A DNA stretch of 64,000 nucleotides from Shewanella sp. MR-4 (GCF_000014685.1 NC_008321.1:372001-436000), one strand, 5' to 3'. Shown: positions 15,107 through 24,060, counted from the first letter of the stretch. Notes: generated by a model not told the origin, from the letters alone. Program-made: numbers and translations.

Positions 15107-16780
15107 ATGGAACCAGGGCAGATGATTAGAGGCGCAGACGCAGTCATAAAAGTGTTGGCAGCACATGGTGTTACCACAGTATTTGGTTACCCAGGTGGTG
15201 CCATTATGCCAATCTACGATGCCCTCTATGGAAGCCCTGTCGAACATCTCTTAAGCCGCCACGAACAAGGTGCAGCCTTTGCCGCCGTTGGTTACGCCAG
15301 AGCCAGTGGTAAAACCGGCGTATGCTTTGCCACCTCAGGCCCTGGTGCCACCAACTTAATCACTTCGCTTGCCGATGCGTTATTAGATTCTGTGCCTGTT
15401 GTCGCTATCACGGGTCAGGTTTCAACCGCTGTGATTGGCACTGATGCGTTTCAAGAAATCGATGTATTGGGCATGTCCTTAAGCTGCACTAAGCACAGCT
15501 TTATGGTGACGGATGTAAACGATCTTATCCCGACCTTGTATCAAGCCTTCGAAATCGCGGCATCGGGTCGCCCTGGCCCAGTGCTGGTGGATATCCCTAA
15601 AGATATCCAAATCGCGCAACTGGAATATCGCACTCCCTTGCTGGCGGTAACCAATGAACCACAGGCGAGCGTCAGCGAGATTGACGCGGCCCGCGCCCTG
15701 TTAGCAGAGGCGAAGCAGCCTATGTTGTACGTGGGTGGTGGCGTCGGGATGGCGGGCGCGGTCGATCAACTGCGGGAATTTATCAAAGCCACGGGTATGC
15801 CATCGGTTGCGACGTTAAAGGGCTTAGGCAGTATTGCCCATGGCACTCCAGGTTATTTAGGCATGTTAGGTATGCATGGCGGAAAGGCGGCCAATCTAGC
15901 GGTGCAGGATTGTGATTTATTAGTGGTTGCCGGTGCGCGCTTTGATGACAGGGTCACAGGGCGTTTAGCGACTTTTGCCAACAAGGCTAAAGTCATCCAT
16001 TTAGATATAGACGCCGCCGAGTTAGGCAAATTGCGCCAGCCCGATGTGGCCATTGCCGGTGATTTACGCCAGATTTTCCCTGCTTTAGCTATGGCGCTGA
16101 ACATCACGCCTTGGCAAGCAGAGGTTGAACATCTTGCCCGTAAACATCAATGGGATTATCAACATCCCGGCAGCTTAATCTACGCTCCTGCCATGCTGCG
16201 CCGCCTTGCTAATAAACTGCCCGAAGACAGCGTAGTGAGCTGCGATGTGGGCCAACATCAAATGTGGGTCGCCCAGCATATGTGGTTCCGTCGCCCTGAA
16301 GATCATTTATCCAGCGCAGGTTTAGGCACTATGGGCTTTGGTTTACCCGCCGCTATCGGCGCCCAAGTCGCCCGCCCCGATGCAACTGTAGTCACAGTGT
16401 CTGGTGATGGCTCTTTTATGATGAACGTGCAGGAGCTGACCACCATCAAGCGCCGCAAATTACCGGTGAAGATCCTACTAATCGACAACCAAAAATTGGG
16501 GATGGTGAAACAGTGGCAACAGCTATTCTTTGAAGAGCGCTACAGCGAAACCGATCTGTCAGACAACCCCGATTTTGTGCAACTCGCTTCGGCCTTCGAT
16601 ATTCCCGGCCGCACGATTTTCTCTTCCGACGAAGTGGAAGAGGCCTTAACCGAAATGTTAGCGGCTAAGGGTCCCTATTTGTTACACGTAGCAATCGACG
16701 ATGCTTTTAACGTTTGGCCACTGGTGCCCCCCGGCGCATCAAACAGCGATATGATGGACGAAATGGAGAAACAAACATGA
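15107..16780 (+). CDS. ilvG: acetolactate synthase II large subunit
   Basis: A 557-residue thiamine-diphosphate enzyme that condenses two pyruvates, or pyruvate with 2-ketobutyrate, as the first common step of valine and isoleucine synthesis. The catalytic Glu lies in RHEQGAAF (Glu53) and the cofactor-binding GDGS motif is near 430, in VSGDGSFMMNVQ. The frame is intact, unlike the frameshifted ilvG of E. coli K-12. Its TGA overlaps the ATG of ilvM, so the two subunits are translationally coupled. Expression is controlled by the attenuator upstream. Confidence 0.95.
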   Translation: MEPGQMIRGADAVIKVLAAHGVTTVFGYPGGAIMPIYDALYGSPVEHLLSRHEQGAAFAAVGYARASGKTGVCFATSGPGATNLITSLADALLDSVPVVAITGQVSTAVIGTDAFQEIDVLGMSLSCTKHSFMVTDVNDLIPTLYQAFEIAASGRPGPVLVDIPKDIQIAQLEYRTPLLAVTNEPQASVSEIDAARALLAEAKQPMLYVGGGVGMAGAVDQLREFIKATGMPSVATLKGLGSIAHGTPGYLGMLGMHGGKAANLAVQDCDLLVVAGARFDDRVTGRLATFANKAKVIHLDIDAAELGKLRQPDVAIAGDLRQIFPALAMALNITPWQAEVEHLARKHQWDYQHPGSLIYAPAMLRRLANKLPEDSVVSCDVGQHQMWVAQHMWFRRPEDHLSSAGLGTMGFGLPAAIGAQVARPDATVVTVSGDGSFMMNVQELTTIKRRKLPVKILLIDNQKLGMVKQWQQLFFEERYSETDLSDNPDFVQLASAFDIPGRTIFSSDEVEEALTEMLAAKGPYLLHVAIDDAFNVWPLVPPGASNSDMMDEMEKQT

Positions 16781-17037
16781 TCCACTCCCTAGAATTAACG
16801 GTTCAACAACGCCCAGAAGTGATAGAACGTGTACTACGTGTGACTCGTCACCGTGGTTTTACTGTCACCCAAATGCAAATGCGGATGAACGACGATGCGA
16901 GTCTGTCGCTGGATATGGAAGTGGACAGCGAGCGCGCCATCGAGCTGCTCAGCAATCAACTGAATAAATTGATTGATGTCACTCAATGCAAGGTCTTGTT
17001 ACCGCTAAACTTGCAACAACAAAAAGTACACGCATAA
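16777..17037 (+). CDS. ilvM: acetolactate synthase II small regulatory subunit
   Basis: An 86-residue ACT-domain subunit (E. coli IlvM is 87) that activates and stabilises the IlvG catalytic subunit. The ATG at 16777 overlaps the ilvG stop as ATGA; longer in-frame starts inside ilvG are not credible. The ACT fold is visible in the sequence around RPEVIERVLRVTRHRGF and the DMEVDSERAIELLSNQL helix. A 79-bp gap separates it from ilvD. Confidence 0.93.
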   Translation: MIHSLELTVQQRPEVIERVLRVTRHRGFTVTQMQMRMNDDASLSLDMEVDSERAIELLSNQLNKLIDVTQCKVLLPLNLQQQKVHA

Positions 17038-17116
17038 GCATCCAGTGGCTGCGGTATTAGCACTGCAGCAACGCCCTAAGGGCACGATTTTCGATTTGAG
17101 ATAAGGGATAGAGTCA

Positions 17117-18976
17117 ATGCCAAAGTTACGTTCAGCAACCAGTACCGAAGGCCGCAATATGGCGGGTGCCCGTGCGCTATGGCGCGCCACAGGGGTGAAA
17201 GACAATGATTTTGGTAAGCCGATTATTGCGATTGCCAACTCCTTTACTCAGTTTGTCCCTGGCCATGTGCACTTAAAAGATATGGGCTCTCTGGTGGCGG
17301 GCGCCATCGAAGAAGCAGGCGGTATTGCCAAAGAATTCAACACCATCGCTGTGGATGATGGTATCGCCATGGGCCACGGTGGCATGCTCTACAGTCTGCC
17401 TTCGCGGGAGCTTATCGCCGATAGCGTCGAGTATATGGTCAATGCCCACTGCGCTGATGCGCTGGTTTGTATCTCTAACTGCGACAAAATCACCCCCGGC
17501 ATGTTGATGGCGGCGCTGCGCCTCAATATCCCCGTGGTGTTTGTGTCGGGCGGGCCGATGGAGGCGGGTAAAACCAAACTGTCGGACAAGCTTATCAAAC
17601 TCGATTTAGTCGATGCCATGGTGGCGGCGGCAGACTCGAGTGTGAGCGATGAAGATAGCGCTAAAATCGAACGTAGTGCTTGCCCTACATGTGGTTCCTG
17701 TTCGGGCATGTTTACCGCTAACTCGATGAACTGTTTAACCGAAGCTTTAGGTCTGTCGCTGCCGGGCAACGGCTCCATGCTCGCGACCCATGCCGATCGC
17801 CGCGAACTGTTTTTAGAAGCGGGCCGCCGCGTAATGGCGCTAACCAAACGTTACTACGAAAAAGATGATGCCTCGGCACTGCCGCGCAACATCGCCAGCT
17901 TTAAAGCCTTTGAGAACGCCATGGCGCTGGATATCGCCATGGGCGGTTCGTCTAATACTGTGTTGCACTTATTGGCTGCGGCGCAGGAGGCAGACGTGGC
18001 ATTTACTATGGACGATATCGACCGTATGTCGCGCCAAGTGCCGCATCTGTGTAAGGTGGCGCCGTCGACCGCTAAATACCATATGGAAGATGTGCACCGC
18101 GCCGGTGGTGTGATGGGCATCTTAGGCGAACTCGACCGCGCCGGACTGCTGCATACCGATGTGCCACACGTCGCCGCCGATGCGGGCGGCAATCTCAAGT
18201 CGGTGCTCGCAAAGTACGATGTCATGCAAACCCAAGATGACAACGTAAAACAATTTTTTATGGCTGGACCTGCGGGCATTCCTACCACTAAAGCCTTTAG
18301 CCAAGACTGCCGCTGGCCATCGCTGGACGATGACAGGCGTGAAGGTTGTATCCGTAGCCGCGAATTTGCCTTCAGCCAAGAGGGCGGTTTGGCCGTGTTA
18401 TCGGGCAATCTGGCCGACAATGGCTGTATCGTTAAAACTGCCGGTGTGGATGAGTCTAACCTGACCTTTACTGGCAGCGCTCGGGTGTACGAAAGCCAAG
18501 ATGACGCAGTCGCTGGCATCTTAGGTGGCGAAGTGGTGGCGGGTGATGTGGTGGTGATTCGTTACGAAGGGCCAAAAGGCGGCCCAGGTATGCAAGAAAT
18601 GTTGTACCCCACCAGTTACTTAAAATCCCGTGGCTTAGGCAAGGCCTGCGCGCTGATCACCGACGGCCGTTTCTCTGGTGGAACTTCCGGTTTATCCATC
18701 GGCCATGTATCGCCTGAAGCGGCGGCGGGCGGCACTATTGCCTTGATTGAAAACGGCGATCGGATCGAAATCGATATTCCTAAGCGCAGTATCAAGCTTG
18801 CGGTGAGTGATGCTGAATTGGCTGCGCGCCGTGAAACCATGCTCGCCCGTGGGCCAATGGCGTGGAAACCGCTTTCGCGTCAGCGTTATGTGTCGATGGC
18901 GCTCAAAGCCTACGCCATGCTTGCCACCAGTGCCGATAAGGGCGCGGTGCGCGATCGCAGTAAGTTGGAGGACTGA
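17117..18976 (+). CDS. ilvD: dihydroxy-acid dehydratase
   Basis: A 619-residue iron-sulfur dehydratase that makes 2-ketoisovalerate and 2-keto-3-methylvalerate, the third common step of branched-chain synthesis. The family's cluster and active-site motifs are present: CISNCDKITPGML (Cys122) and CPTCGSCSGMF (Cys195), plus the C-terminal DGRFSGGTSG loop. Length matches E. coli IlvD (616). ilvA starts one base after its stop, so the genes form one operon with ilvGM. Confidence 0.96.
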   Translation: MPKLRSATSTEGRNMAGARALWRATGVKDNDFGKPIIAIANSFTQFVPGHVHLKDMGSLVAGAIEEAGGIAKEFNTIAVDDGIAMGHGGMLYSLPSRELIADSVEYMVNAHCADALVCISNCDKITPGMLMAALRLNIPVVFVSGGPMEAGKTKLSDKLIKLDLVDAMVAAADSSVSDEDSAKIERSACPTCGSCSGMFTANSMNCLTEALGLSLPGNGSMLATHADRRELFLEAGRRVMALTKRYYEKDDASALPRNIASFKAFENAMALDIAMGGSSNTVLHLLAAAQEADVAFTMDDIDRMSRQVPHLCKVAPSTAKYHMEDVHRAGGVMGILGELDRAGLLHTDVPHVAADAGGNLKSVLAKYDVMQTQDDNVKQFFMAGPAGIPTTKAFSQDCRWPSLDDDRREGCIRSREFAFSQEGGLAVLSGNLADNGCIVKTAGVDESNLTFTGSARVYESQDDAVAGILGGEVVAGDVVVIRYEGPKGGPGMQEMLYPTSYLKSRGLGKACALITDGRFSGGTSGLSIGHVSPEAAAGGTIALIENGDRIEIDIPKRSIKLAVSDAELAARRETMLARGPMAWKPLSRQRYVSMALKAYAMLATSADKGAVRDRSKLED

Positions 18977-18977
18977 T

Positions 18978-20651
18978 ATGTTATCTCTCGCATCGTCGCA
19001 AACGGAGCAGGCTGAGGCCCAGTCCTCTCAAGTTCAATCCTCTCAAGTTCAGTCCGATAAGGCGCAATCGGGCACTTCTGCCTTAGAAAAGAGTCAGCTT
19101 GCGCAAAGCTACCTGCAAAAAATCCTGCTGTCGTCGGTTTATGACGTTGCGAAAGTGACCCCACTCTCGAGCCTGAATAAACTCTCGGCGCGTTTGGGCT
19201 GCCAAGTATTTTTAAAGCGTGAGGATATGCAGCCTGTGCATTCCTTCAAGCTGCGTGGCGCCTATAACCGTATCGCCCAGTTAAGCCAAGCCGAATGTCA
19301 ACGCGGCGTAGTGTGCGCCTCGGCGGGTAACCATGCTCAAGGCGTGGCCATGTCAGCGGCCAGTCGTGGTGTGGATGCTGTGATTGTGATGCCCGAAACT
19401 ACGCCAGATATTAAAGTCGATGCGGTGCGCCGCTTGGGTGGCAACGTGGTGTTGCACGGCCAAGCCTTCGATCAGGCCAATGGCTTTGCGATGGAGATGG
19501 CCGAGCAGGAGGGGCGGGTGTATATCGCCCCCTTCGATGACGAAGCCGTTATCGCAGGCCAAGGCACTATCGCCCAAGAAATGCTGCAACAGCAGCGCGA
19601 CCTTGAAGTGGTATTTGTACCCGTGGGCGGCGGTGGCTTAATTGCTGGGATTGCTGCCTATTACAAAGCGGTGATGCCACAGGTCAAAATTGTTGGGGTG
19701 GAGCCTGAAGATGCGGCCTGCTTAAAAGCGGCGATGGAGGCGGGCGAGCCTGTCACACTCCCGCAGGTCGGCTTGTTTGCCGATGGAGTCGCGGTTAAAC
19801 GTATCGGCACCGAGCCATTTCGCCTAGCTAAGTGGTTTGTGGATGAAGTGGTGACGGTAACGTCCGACGAGATCTGCGCCGCCGTTAAAGATATTTTTGA
19901 GGATACCCGCGCCATTGCCGAACCTGCAGGTGCTTTATCCCTTGCTGGGCTTAAAAAATATGTCAGCACCAATGCTACGGGCGAGAGTGGCAAGGGTGAG
20001 AAAGTCGCGGCGATTTTAAGTGGCGCGAATGTGAACTTCCACAGCCTACGTTATGTGTCGGAGCGTTGCGAGTTGGGTGAGCAAAAAGAAGCCGTGCTGG
20101 CGGTTAAAGTGCCCGAGCGTCCCGGCAGCTTCCTGCGTTTTTGTGAGTTGCTCGAAAAGCGGGTGATGACCGAATTTAACTATCGTTTTAGCAGCCGCGA
20201 TATGGCGGTGGTGTTTGCGGGTATTCGTTTGACCAAAGGCCATGGCGAATTAGAGCAGATCATCAATACCTTAGAAGATAATGGCTTCGAGGTGCAGGAC
20301 TTATCCGGTGACGAAACCGCGAAATTACATGTGCGCTATATGGTCGGTGGTCATCCGCCAGAGCCGTTAGAGGAGCGCCTATTTAGCTTCGAGTTTCCCG
20401 AGCATCCGGGGGCGCTGCTGAAGTTTTTAACTACCCTGCAGAGCAAGTGGAATATCAGTTTATTCCATTACCGTAATCACGGCGCGGCCTTTGGGCGAGT
20501 GCTGGCGGGGTTTGAAGTCCCCGAGGGCGATGCCTTGCCGTTTCAGCAGTTTTTAACTGAGCTGGGATTTGTCTATCAAGAAGAGACGCAAAGCCCTGCT
20601 TATCAGCTGTTTTTGAATGCCGGAAAAGGGAAAAAGAGCCTGCCTTTGTAG
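18978..20651 (+). CDS. ilvA: threonine ammonia-lyase, biosynthetic
   Basis: A 557-residue PLP enzyme that deaminates threonine to 2-ketobutyrate, the committed step of isoleucine synthesis. The PLP lysine is Lys91 in VHSFKLRGAY, the glycine loop is PVGGGGLIAG, and two ACT-like regulatory domains at the C-terminus should sense isoleucine and valine. It is about 29 residues longer than E. coli IlvA at the N-terminus; the excess is a Ser/Gln-rich stretch containing two copies of SSQVQ encoded by a 15-bp tandem repeat. The ATG lies one base after the ilvD stop. ilvE is absent from the operon. Confidence 0.95.
   Translation: MLSLASSQTEQAEAQSSQVQSSQVQSDKAQSGTSALEKSQLAQSYLQKILLSSVYDVAKVTPLSSLNKLSARLGCQVFLKREDMQPVHSFKLRGAYNRIAQLSQAECQRGVVCASAGNHAQGVAMSAASRGVDAVIVMPETTPDIKVDAVRRLGGNVVLHGQAFDQANGFAMEMAEQEGRVYIAPFDDEAVIAGQGTIAQEMLQQQRDLEVVFVPVGGGGLIAGIAAYYKAVMPQVKIVGVEPEDAACLKAAMEAGEPVTLPQVGLFADGVAVKRIGTEPFRLAKWFVDEVVTVTSDEICAAVKDIFEDTRAIAEPAGALSLAGLKKYVSTNATGESGKGEKVAAILSGANVNFHSLRYVSERCELGEQKEAVLAVKVPERPGSFLRFCELLEKRVMTEFNYRFSSRDMAVVFAGIRLTKGHGELEQIINTLEDNGFEVQDLSGDETAKLHVRYMVGGHPPEPLEERLFSFEFPEHPGALLKFLTTLQSKWNISLFHYRNHGAAFGRVLAGFEVPEGDALPFQQFLTELGFVYQEETQSPAYQLFLNAGKGKKSLPL
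19023..19052 (+). repeat. 15-bp tandem duplication in ilvA 5' region
   Basis: Two consecutive 15-bp units (TCCTCTCAAGTTCAA and TCCTCTCAAGTTCAG) encode part of the Ser/Gln-rich extension before the catalytic domain of IlvA. One change distinguishes them and the reading frame is kept. Confidence 0.8.
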
Positions 20652-20685
20652 TCGCTTTGCTTTAGGTTACAACTTAGGCTAAAGG

Positions 20686-20709
20686 AGGGGCGCACAGGCG
20701 CCCCTTTTT
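20686..20709 (+). terminator. terminator of ilvGMDA operon
   Basis: Perfect 8-bp stem AGGGGCGC / GCGCCCCT with a 4-base loop and a following T-run, 35 bases after the ilvA stop. Confidence 0.9.
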
Positions 20710-20790
20710 GTGGTAGTTTGGTTTAACAAGTTAAGAGTGAATGCTCTAGTCACACAATAATCAGACCTCGACCCTACGCATTAAGGAGAC

Positions 20791-21927
20791 ATGATGTTAC
20801 CTGCACCGCATTTTTCTGCCTTTAATCCGCCTCGCCGCATTTTGATGGGGCCAGGTCCATCGGATGTTTATCCTGAAGTATTAGCCGCACAGGCAAGACC
20901 GACCGTCGGCCACCTAGATCCATTATTTGTTGGCATGATGGATGAGCTTAAGAGCCTGATCCAATATGCGTTTCAAACCAAAAATGAAATGACGATGGCA
21001 GTGTCGGCCCCCGGCAGTGCAGGCATGGAAACCTGTTTTGTGAACTTAGTCGAACCCGGCGAAAAGGTGATTGTGTGCCGCAATGGCGTGTTTGGTGAGC
21101 GTATGCGCCAAAACGTCGAGCGTGTAGGTGCGATTGCTGTGCTGGTGGATAATGAATGGGGCACACCCGTCGACCCTGCTGCCGTTGAAGCGGCGCTTAA
21201 GGCCAACCCCGATGCTAAATTCCTTGCCTTTGTGCACGCCGAAACTTCAACGGGCGCATTGAGCGATGCTAAAATCCTGTGCGCGCTGGCAAAACAATAC
21301 GGCTGTTTATCGATTGTCGATGCGGTGACATCCCTCGGTGGCGTGGAATTAAGAGTCGATGAATGGGGAATCGATGCCATTTATTCTGGTAGTCAGAAAT
21401 GTCTCTCCTGCGTGCCGGGATTATCGCCTGTGTCTTTCTCGCCCAATGCGGTGGAAAAGCTTAAAAACCGTAAAACGCCAGTGCAGAGCTGGTTCCTCGA
21501 TCAAAGTCTGGTCATGGCCTATTGGACTAGCGCTGGTGGCAAGCGCAGTTATCACCATACCGCGCCCGTTAATGCTCTTTATGCCCTGCACGAATCGCTG
21601 CGTTTATTGGCCGAAGAAGGTTTAGAAAATGCGTGGAAGCGTCATCAAGACATGCATTTAGTGCTGCGCGCCGGCCTTGAAAAACTTGGCCTGAAATTTG
21701 TGGTTGCTGAAGCTTCGTGCTTGCCGCAGCTAAATGCCATTTATATCCCCAAAGGCGTTGATGATGCCGCCGTGCGTGCGCGTCTACTCAAGGATTACAA
21801 CCTTGAAATTGGTGCTGGTCTTGGTGCTCTAGCGGGTAAAGCTTGGCGCATTGGTTTAATGGGCTTTGGTGCCCGCCGTGAGAATGTCGCGCTCTGTTTG
21901 CGCGCGCTAGAAGAGGTGCTGAACTAA
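20791..21927 (+). CDS. class V aminotransferase (alanine/serine-glyoxylate aminotransferase family)
   Basis: A 378-residue PLP-dependent aminotransferase of fold type I, class V. Lys203 in SGSQKCLSC is the expected Schiff-base residue, and Asp177 in SIVDAVTSLGG should hold the pyridine ring. The start PRRILMGPGPSDV is typical of alanine-glyoxylate or serine-glyoxylate aminotransferases. Substrates cannot be assigned from sequence alone. Two ATGs lie in tandem; AAGGAG is only 2 bases before the first (20791) and 5 before the second (20794), so the second may be used. A small lipoprotein gene follows after 1 bp. Confidence 0.87.
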   Translation: MMLPAPHFSAFNPPRRILMGPGPSDVYPEVLAAQARPTVGHLDPLFVGMMDELKSLIQYAFQTKNEMTMAVSAPGSAGMETCFVNLVEPGEKVIVCRNGVFGERMRQNVERVGAIAVLVDNEWGTPVDPAAVEAALKANPDAKFLAFVHAETSTGALSDAKILCALAKQYGCLSIVDAVTSLGGVELRVDEWGIDAIYSGSQKCLSCVPGLSPVSFSPNAVEKLKNRKTPVQSWFLDQSLVMAYWTSAGGKRSYHHTAPVNALYALHESLRLLAEEGLENAWKRHQDMHLVLRAGLEKLGLKFVVAEASCLPQLNAIYIPKGVDDAAVRARLLKDYNLEIGAGLGALAGKAWRIGLMGFGARRENVALCLRALEEVLN

Positions 21928-21928
21928 T

Positions 21929-22222
21929 ATGTCAGTTTCGCGTATAAGGATGTTACGCAGAGTGAGTTTGCGCTTAGTGAGTTCACGTTTATTGATTGGC
22001 GGTTTAATTCTGATCTTAAGTGGTTGTGCCTCGAGCAATATGAACAATACCAGTTGTGATTTTGTGCGAGGCACAGCAGGTAATCAGAGTCAACGCGAGG
22101 CCAGCGGTGATGATAGCAATGCCCGGCAGATGGATGTGGGCATTGGGATTTTAACCGCGATCTTCGGCAGTATTAGCCGAGCACTTTCTTCCGATGATAA
22201 ATCGGATGAGAAGTGTGTTTAA
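21929..22222 (+). CDS. small lipoprotein of unknown function
   Basis: A 97-residue protein with an N-terminal hydrophobic segment ending in a lipobox (LILSGC; Cys at about 33), so it should be lipid-anchored after signal peptidase II cleavage. The mature part is about 65 residues, polar, with a short hydrophobic patch (VGIGILTAIFGSISRAL) and a second Cys near the C-terminus. I do not recognise the family. It starts 1 bp after the aminotransferase stop and is followed by a terminator, so the two are probably co-transcribed. Confidence 0.65.
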   Translation: MSVSRIRMLRRVSLRLVSSRLLIGGLILILSGCASSNMNNTSCDFVRGTAGNQSQREASGDDSNARQMDVGIGILTAIFGSISRALSSDDKSDEKCV

Positions 22223-22254
22223 TCGGTGAGTTTTAGTCGCCTTTGATCCTTTAT

Positions 22255-22280
22255 AAATCCCCGTAATGCGGGGATTTTTT
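22255..22280 (+). terminator. terminator after small lipoprotein gene
   Basis: Perfect 9-bp stem AAATCCCCG / CGGGGATTT with a 5-base loop and a following T-run. Confidence 0.9.
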
Positions 22281-22316
22281 ATAAAGACAGTACCGTTCTT
22301 TAGTGCTGGGTATATT

Positions 22317-22418
22317 GATTAAGCACAGTCATTTCAGTGACACTCCGTGAATATGTCCCTATAGGCTCGACGGCGGCATCCATGCCGCCAACGGTCACTT
22401 CCATGACGGTGCTCAATC
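22317..22418. repeat. 102-bp imperfect palindromic intergenic element
   Basis: The outer arms (GATTAAGCACAGTCAT... and the complement of ...ATGACGGTGCTCAATC) match at about 18 of 24 positions. At the centre-right lies a perfect 18-bp hairpin, GGCGGCAT-CC-ATGCCGCC (22372-22389). The element holds no credible gene and is GC-richer than its flanks. Its structure is that of a dispersed, REP- or MITE-like intergenic repeat. No second copy was seen in this window. Confidence 0.6.
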
Positions 22419-22535
22419 CAGTTAACCCCTTGGTATGGCTGACAATCTGTTATTTACAATTAGAGCATTCCGATAATTTCGCAATGGTAGGCTCATTAAA
22501 CTAGGCGTTATAGATAACAAGGAGCAAGTGCTAGC

Positions 22536-22772
22536 ATGAAATTTTGGGGATATACACAAGAACTAGCCGAAGCAGCTGAGCCGCAACCTAAAGCGCTCAT
22601 TGAAGTGACTATTTCTGCCACGCCGAGCGATCTGCGAGAAATTGCAAAGTTTCTCTCATCAGTGGCAGACAAAATTGAAGTCCAAGGAAGGAACTTTGAG
22701 CATGAGCATTTTTTAAATAATGCTAGCGATGCACCACGTTTAATTATTTTTAACCCTCTAACATTGGAGTAA
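22536..22772 (+). CDS. small orphan protein, possibly Imm32-like
   Basis: A 78-residue acidic protein. AAGGAGCA stands about 8 bases before the ATG, supporting expression. The pattern LIEVTISATPSDLREIAKFL, then FEHEHF and a C-terminal IIFNP reminds me of the Imm32 immunity-protein family, but that is memory of a pattern and not a search result. No toxin gene is visible nearby. It lies between a palindromic repeat and a region with a possible gene remnant, so it may be an accessory gene. Confidence 0.55.
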   Translation: MKFWGYTQELAEAAEPQPKALIEVTISATPSDLREIAKFLSSVADKIEVQGRNFEHEHFLNNASDAPRLIIFNPLTLE

Positions 22773-23029
22773 ACCTCGAACGATGCACTTGAAATATCGG
22801 AACCTCCGAAAGTGATTGGGTTTATCGCAAATAATGTTCTTTATACCTCCAAAATGTTTTTCGATTAGCGTTGCCCTTCGGATAGCCGAAGATACTTACT
22901 ACCTTTAATGCTTGATTGGAAAACTGAATAAGCTAAGTATTTGTCATTGATGATGGCTTAGTATGTTTCTATGGTCGGCGTAGTTGGGCACATGGCTTCA
23001 CTTTCTTTATGTCGATGTAATGATTGTTT
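22773..23029. other. non-coding region
   Basis: About 257 bp after the small orphan gene with no convincing frame, hairpin or RNA gene. A 76-residue minus-strand frame in this area overlaps the terminator and has no ribosome site or recognisable content. Confidence 0.4.
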
Positions 23030-23176
23030 ATGAAGAAATAATTCCTCATTTTTATCTTATCCATTCCTGCCGTGGTTATTGGCGCATTTGTCTTCGAGGA
23101 AATTGGTGGTCTGCTGTTAATCTCTTGGTTTTCTTTGGTGCTTAGGCTCATCCCAACAAAAACGGCATCTGCATAA
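23030..23176 (+). pseudogene. possible remnant of a small membrane protein gene
   Basis: The plus strand reads ATG-AAG-AAA-TAA and then 44 open codons of strongly membrane-protein-like content (FLIFILSIPAVVIGAF, then FEEIGGLLLISWFSLVLRL) before a second TAA. Ignoring the stop at codon 4, it would be a 48-residue protein with two hydrophobic segments. No ATG, GTG or TTG follows the stop soon enough to rescue the first segment. Nonsense decay of a small gene fits; a chance frame is possible. Confidence 0.35.
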
Positions 23177-23189
23177 GTTGCAGATGCCG
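23158..23189 (-). terminator. terminator after PAP2 phosphatase gene
   Basis: Perfect 11-bp stem CGGCATCTGCA / TGCAGATGCCG with a 5-base loop; on the minus strand a T-run follows. It lies 32 bases past the stop of the phosphatase gene. Confidence 0.85.
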
Positions 23190-23221
23190 CCTGTCGCACT
23201 GAATTAGCCCTTGAGCTAGTT

Positions 23222-24004
23222 TTATGTTTTTGAACCGTCGGGCAGCTCTTTACTTCTTGGCCTGAACTTTTCCACTAAAAATACACTTAAGCTGCTAATG
23301 ATGGCGGCGAGTACGGTGGAGAAGAGCACATCCTGTGGCCAGTGCATGCCGAGTAACATGCGGCTGAGGCCCATCAATAATCCCCAAGCAAATAACGCGT
23401 TGGCAAATAGCGGCAAACCCGCGAGTAGCAAGTAATAGCTGGCGGTGAGCACTAAAGTGACTGCGAAAATTGTGTGACCCGAGGGGAAGGAATAGCCGAT
23501 TTCATCTTCCCAATGTTGGTGAATGTTAGGGGCGAGTTTGACCTCGGGCTCCATGGTGTGTAGCTCGGTTAGCGCCTCGGCGATGGCCTGTGAGCGCTCA
23601 GGTTTGGCTAATTGATAAAAAGTGTGTGGGTTAAGTTGCGCTTCCTCAGGGAGGCCTTGGTCGGACAGATACACTAGGTTTGGTCTTGGCTCTTTAAACA
23701 AGGCTTTAAGGGTATGACTGGTGCTCAGGCTGATAACTTGACTGAGGCTAATGGCGAAAAACAGGCTAATAAACAGCGCTTTTGGCATATGGCGATAGGC
23801 GAGTGCCAGTACTACTAACACGGTTGCCACTCCATAGGGCGCCGTGCCTGTGGTGGTGAGCCAATATAAGGCTTTGGCTAAGGGCGATTGCAGGTCGATT
23901 AGCGGAAATAATTGATTTTGAGTGAGTAACAGTAAGCTTGGAATGGTTGCCAACAGTAACCAGACAAGGGCTAAACGACGTAGAAGATAGGCTGGATGAG
24001 TCAA
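23222..24004 (-). CDS. PAP2-family phosphatase (PgpB-like)
   Basis: A 260-residue integral membrane phosphatase with the three PAP2 motifs: KALFKEPRP, the SFPSGHT box, and SRMLLGMHWPQD. Such enzymes remove phosphate from phosphatidylglycerophosphate or undecaprenyl diphosphate (E. coli PgpB, 254 residues). I place the start at the TTG at 24004, which has GGAGG 8 bases upstream. An in-frame start at 24079 would put the first codons inside the creD terminator and is unlikely; an ATG at 24046 is the alternative. There are several membrane helices, with the active site expected on the periplasmic face. Confidence 0.82.
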   Translation of the reverse strand: MTHPAYLLRRLALVWLLLATIPSLLLLTQNQLFPLIDLQSPLAKALYWLTTTGTAPYGVATVLVVLALAYRHMPKALFISLFFAISLSQVISLSTSHTLKALFKEPRPNLVYLSDQGLPEEAQLNPHTFYQLAKPERSQAIAEALTELHTMEPEVKLAPNIHQHWEDEIGYSFPSGHTIFAVTLVLTASYYLLLAGLPLFANALFAWGLLMGLSRMLLGMHWPQDVLFSTVLAAIISSLSVFLVEKFRPRSKELPDGSKT

Positions 24005-24060
24005 AATATTCGCCTCCGAGTAAACCACATAGGCTACATGCCACATTTGGGCTTGCCAAT

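Noticed and set aside
16714..16776. A longer start for ilvM inside ilvG
   Set aside because: The ATGA overlap at 16777 gives the expected 86-residue subunit.
22969..23199. A 76-residue minus-strand frame
   Set aside because: It overlaps the PAP2 terminator and lacks a ribosome site or family resemblance; the opposite strand looks more like coding sequence.
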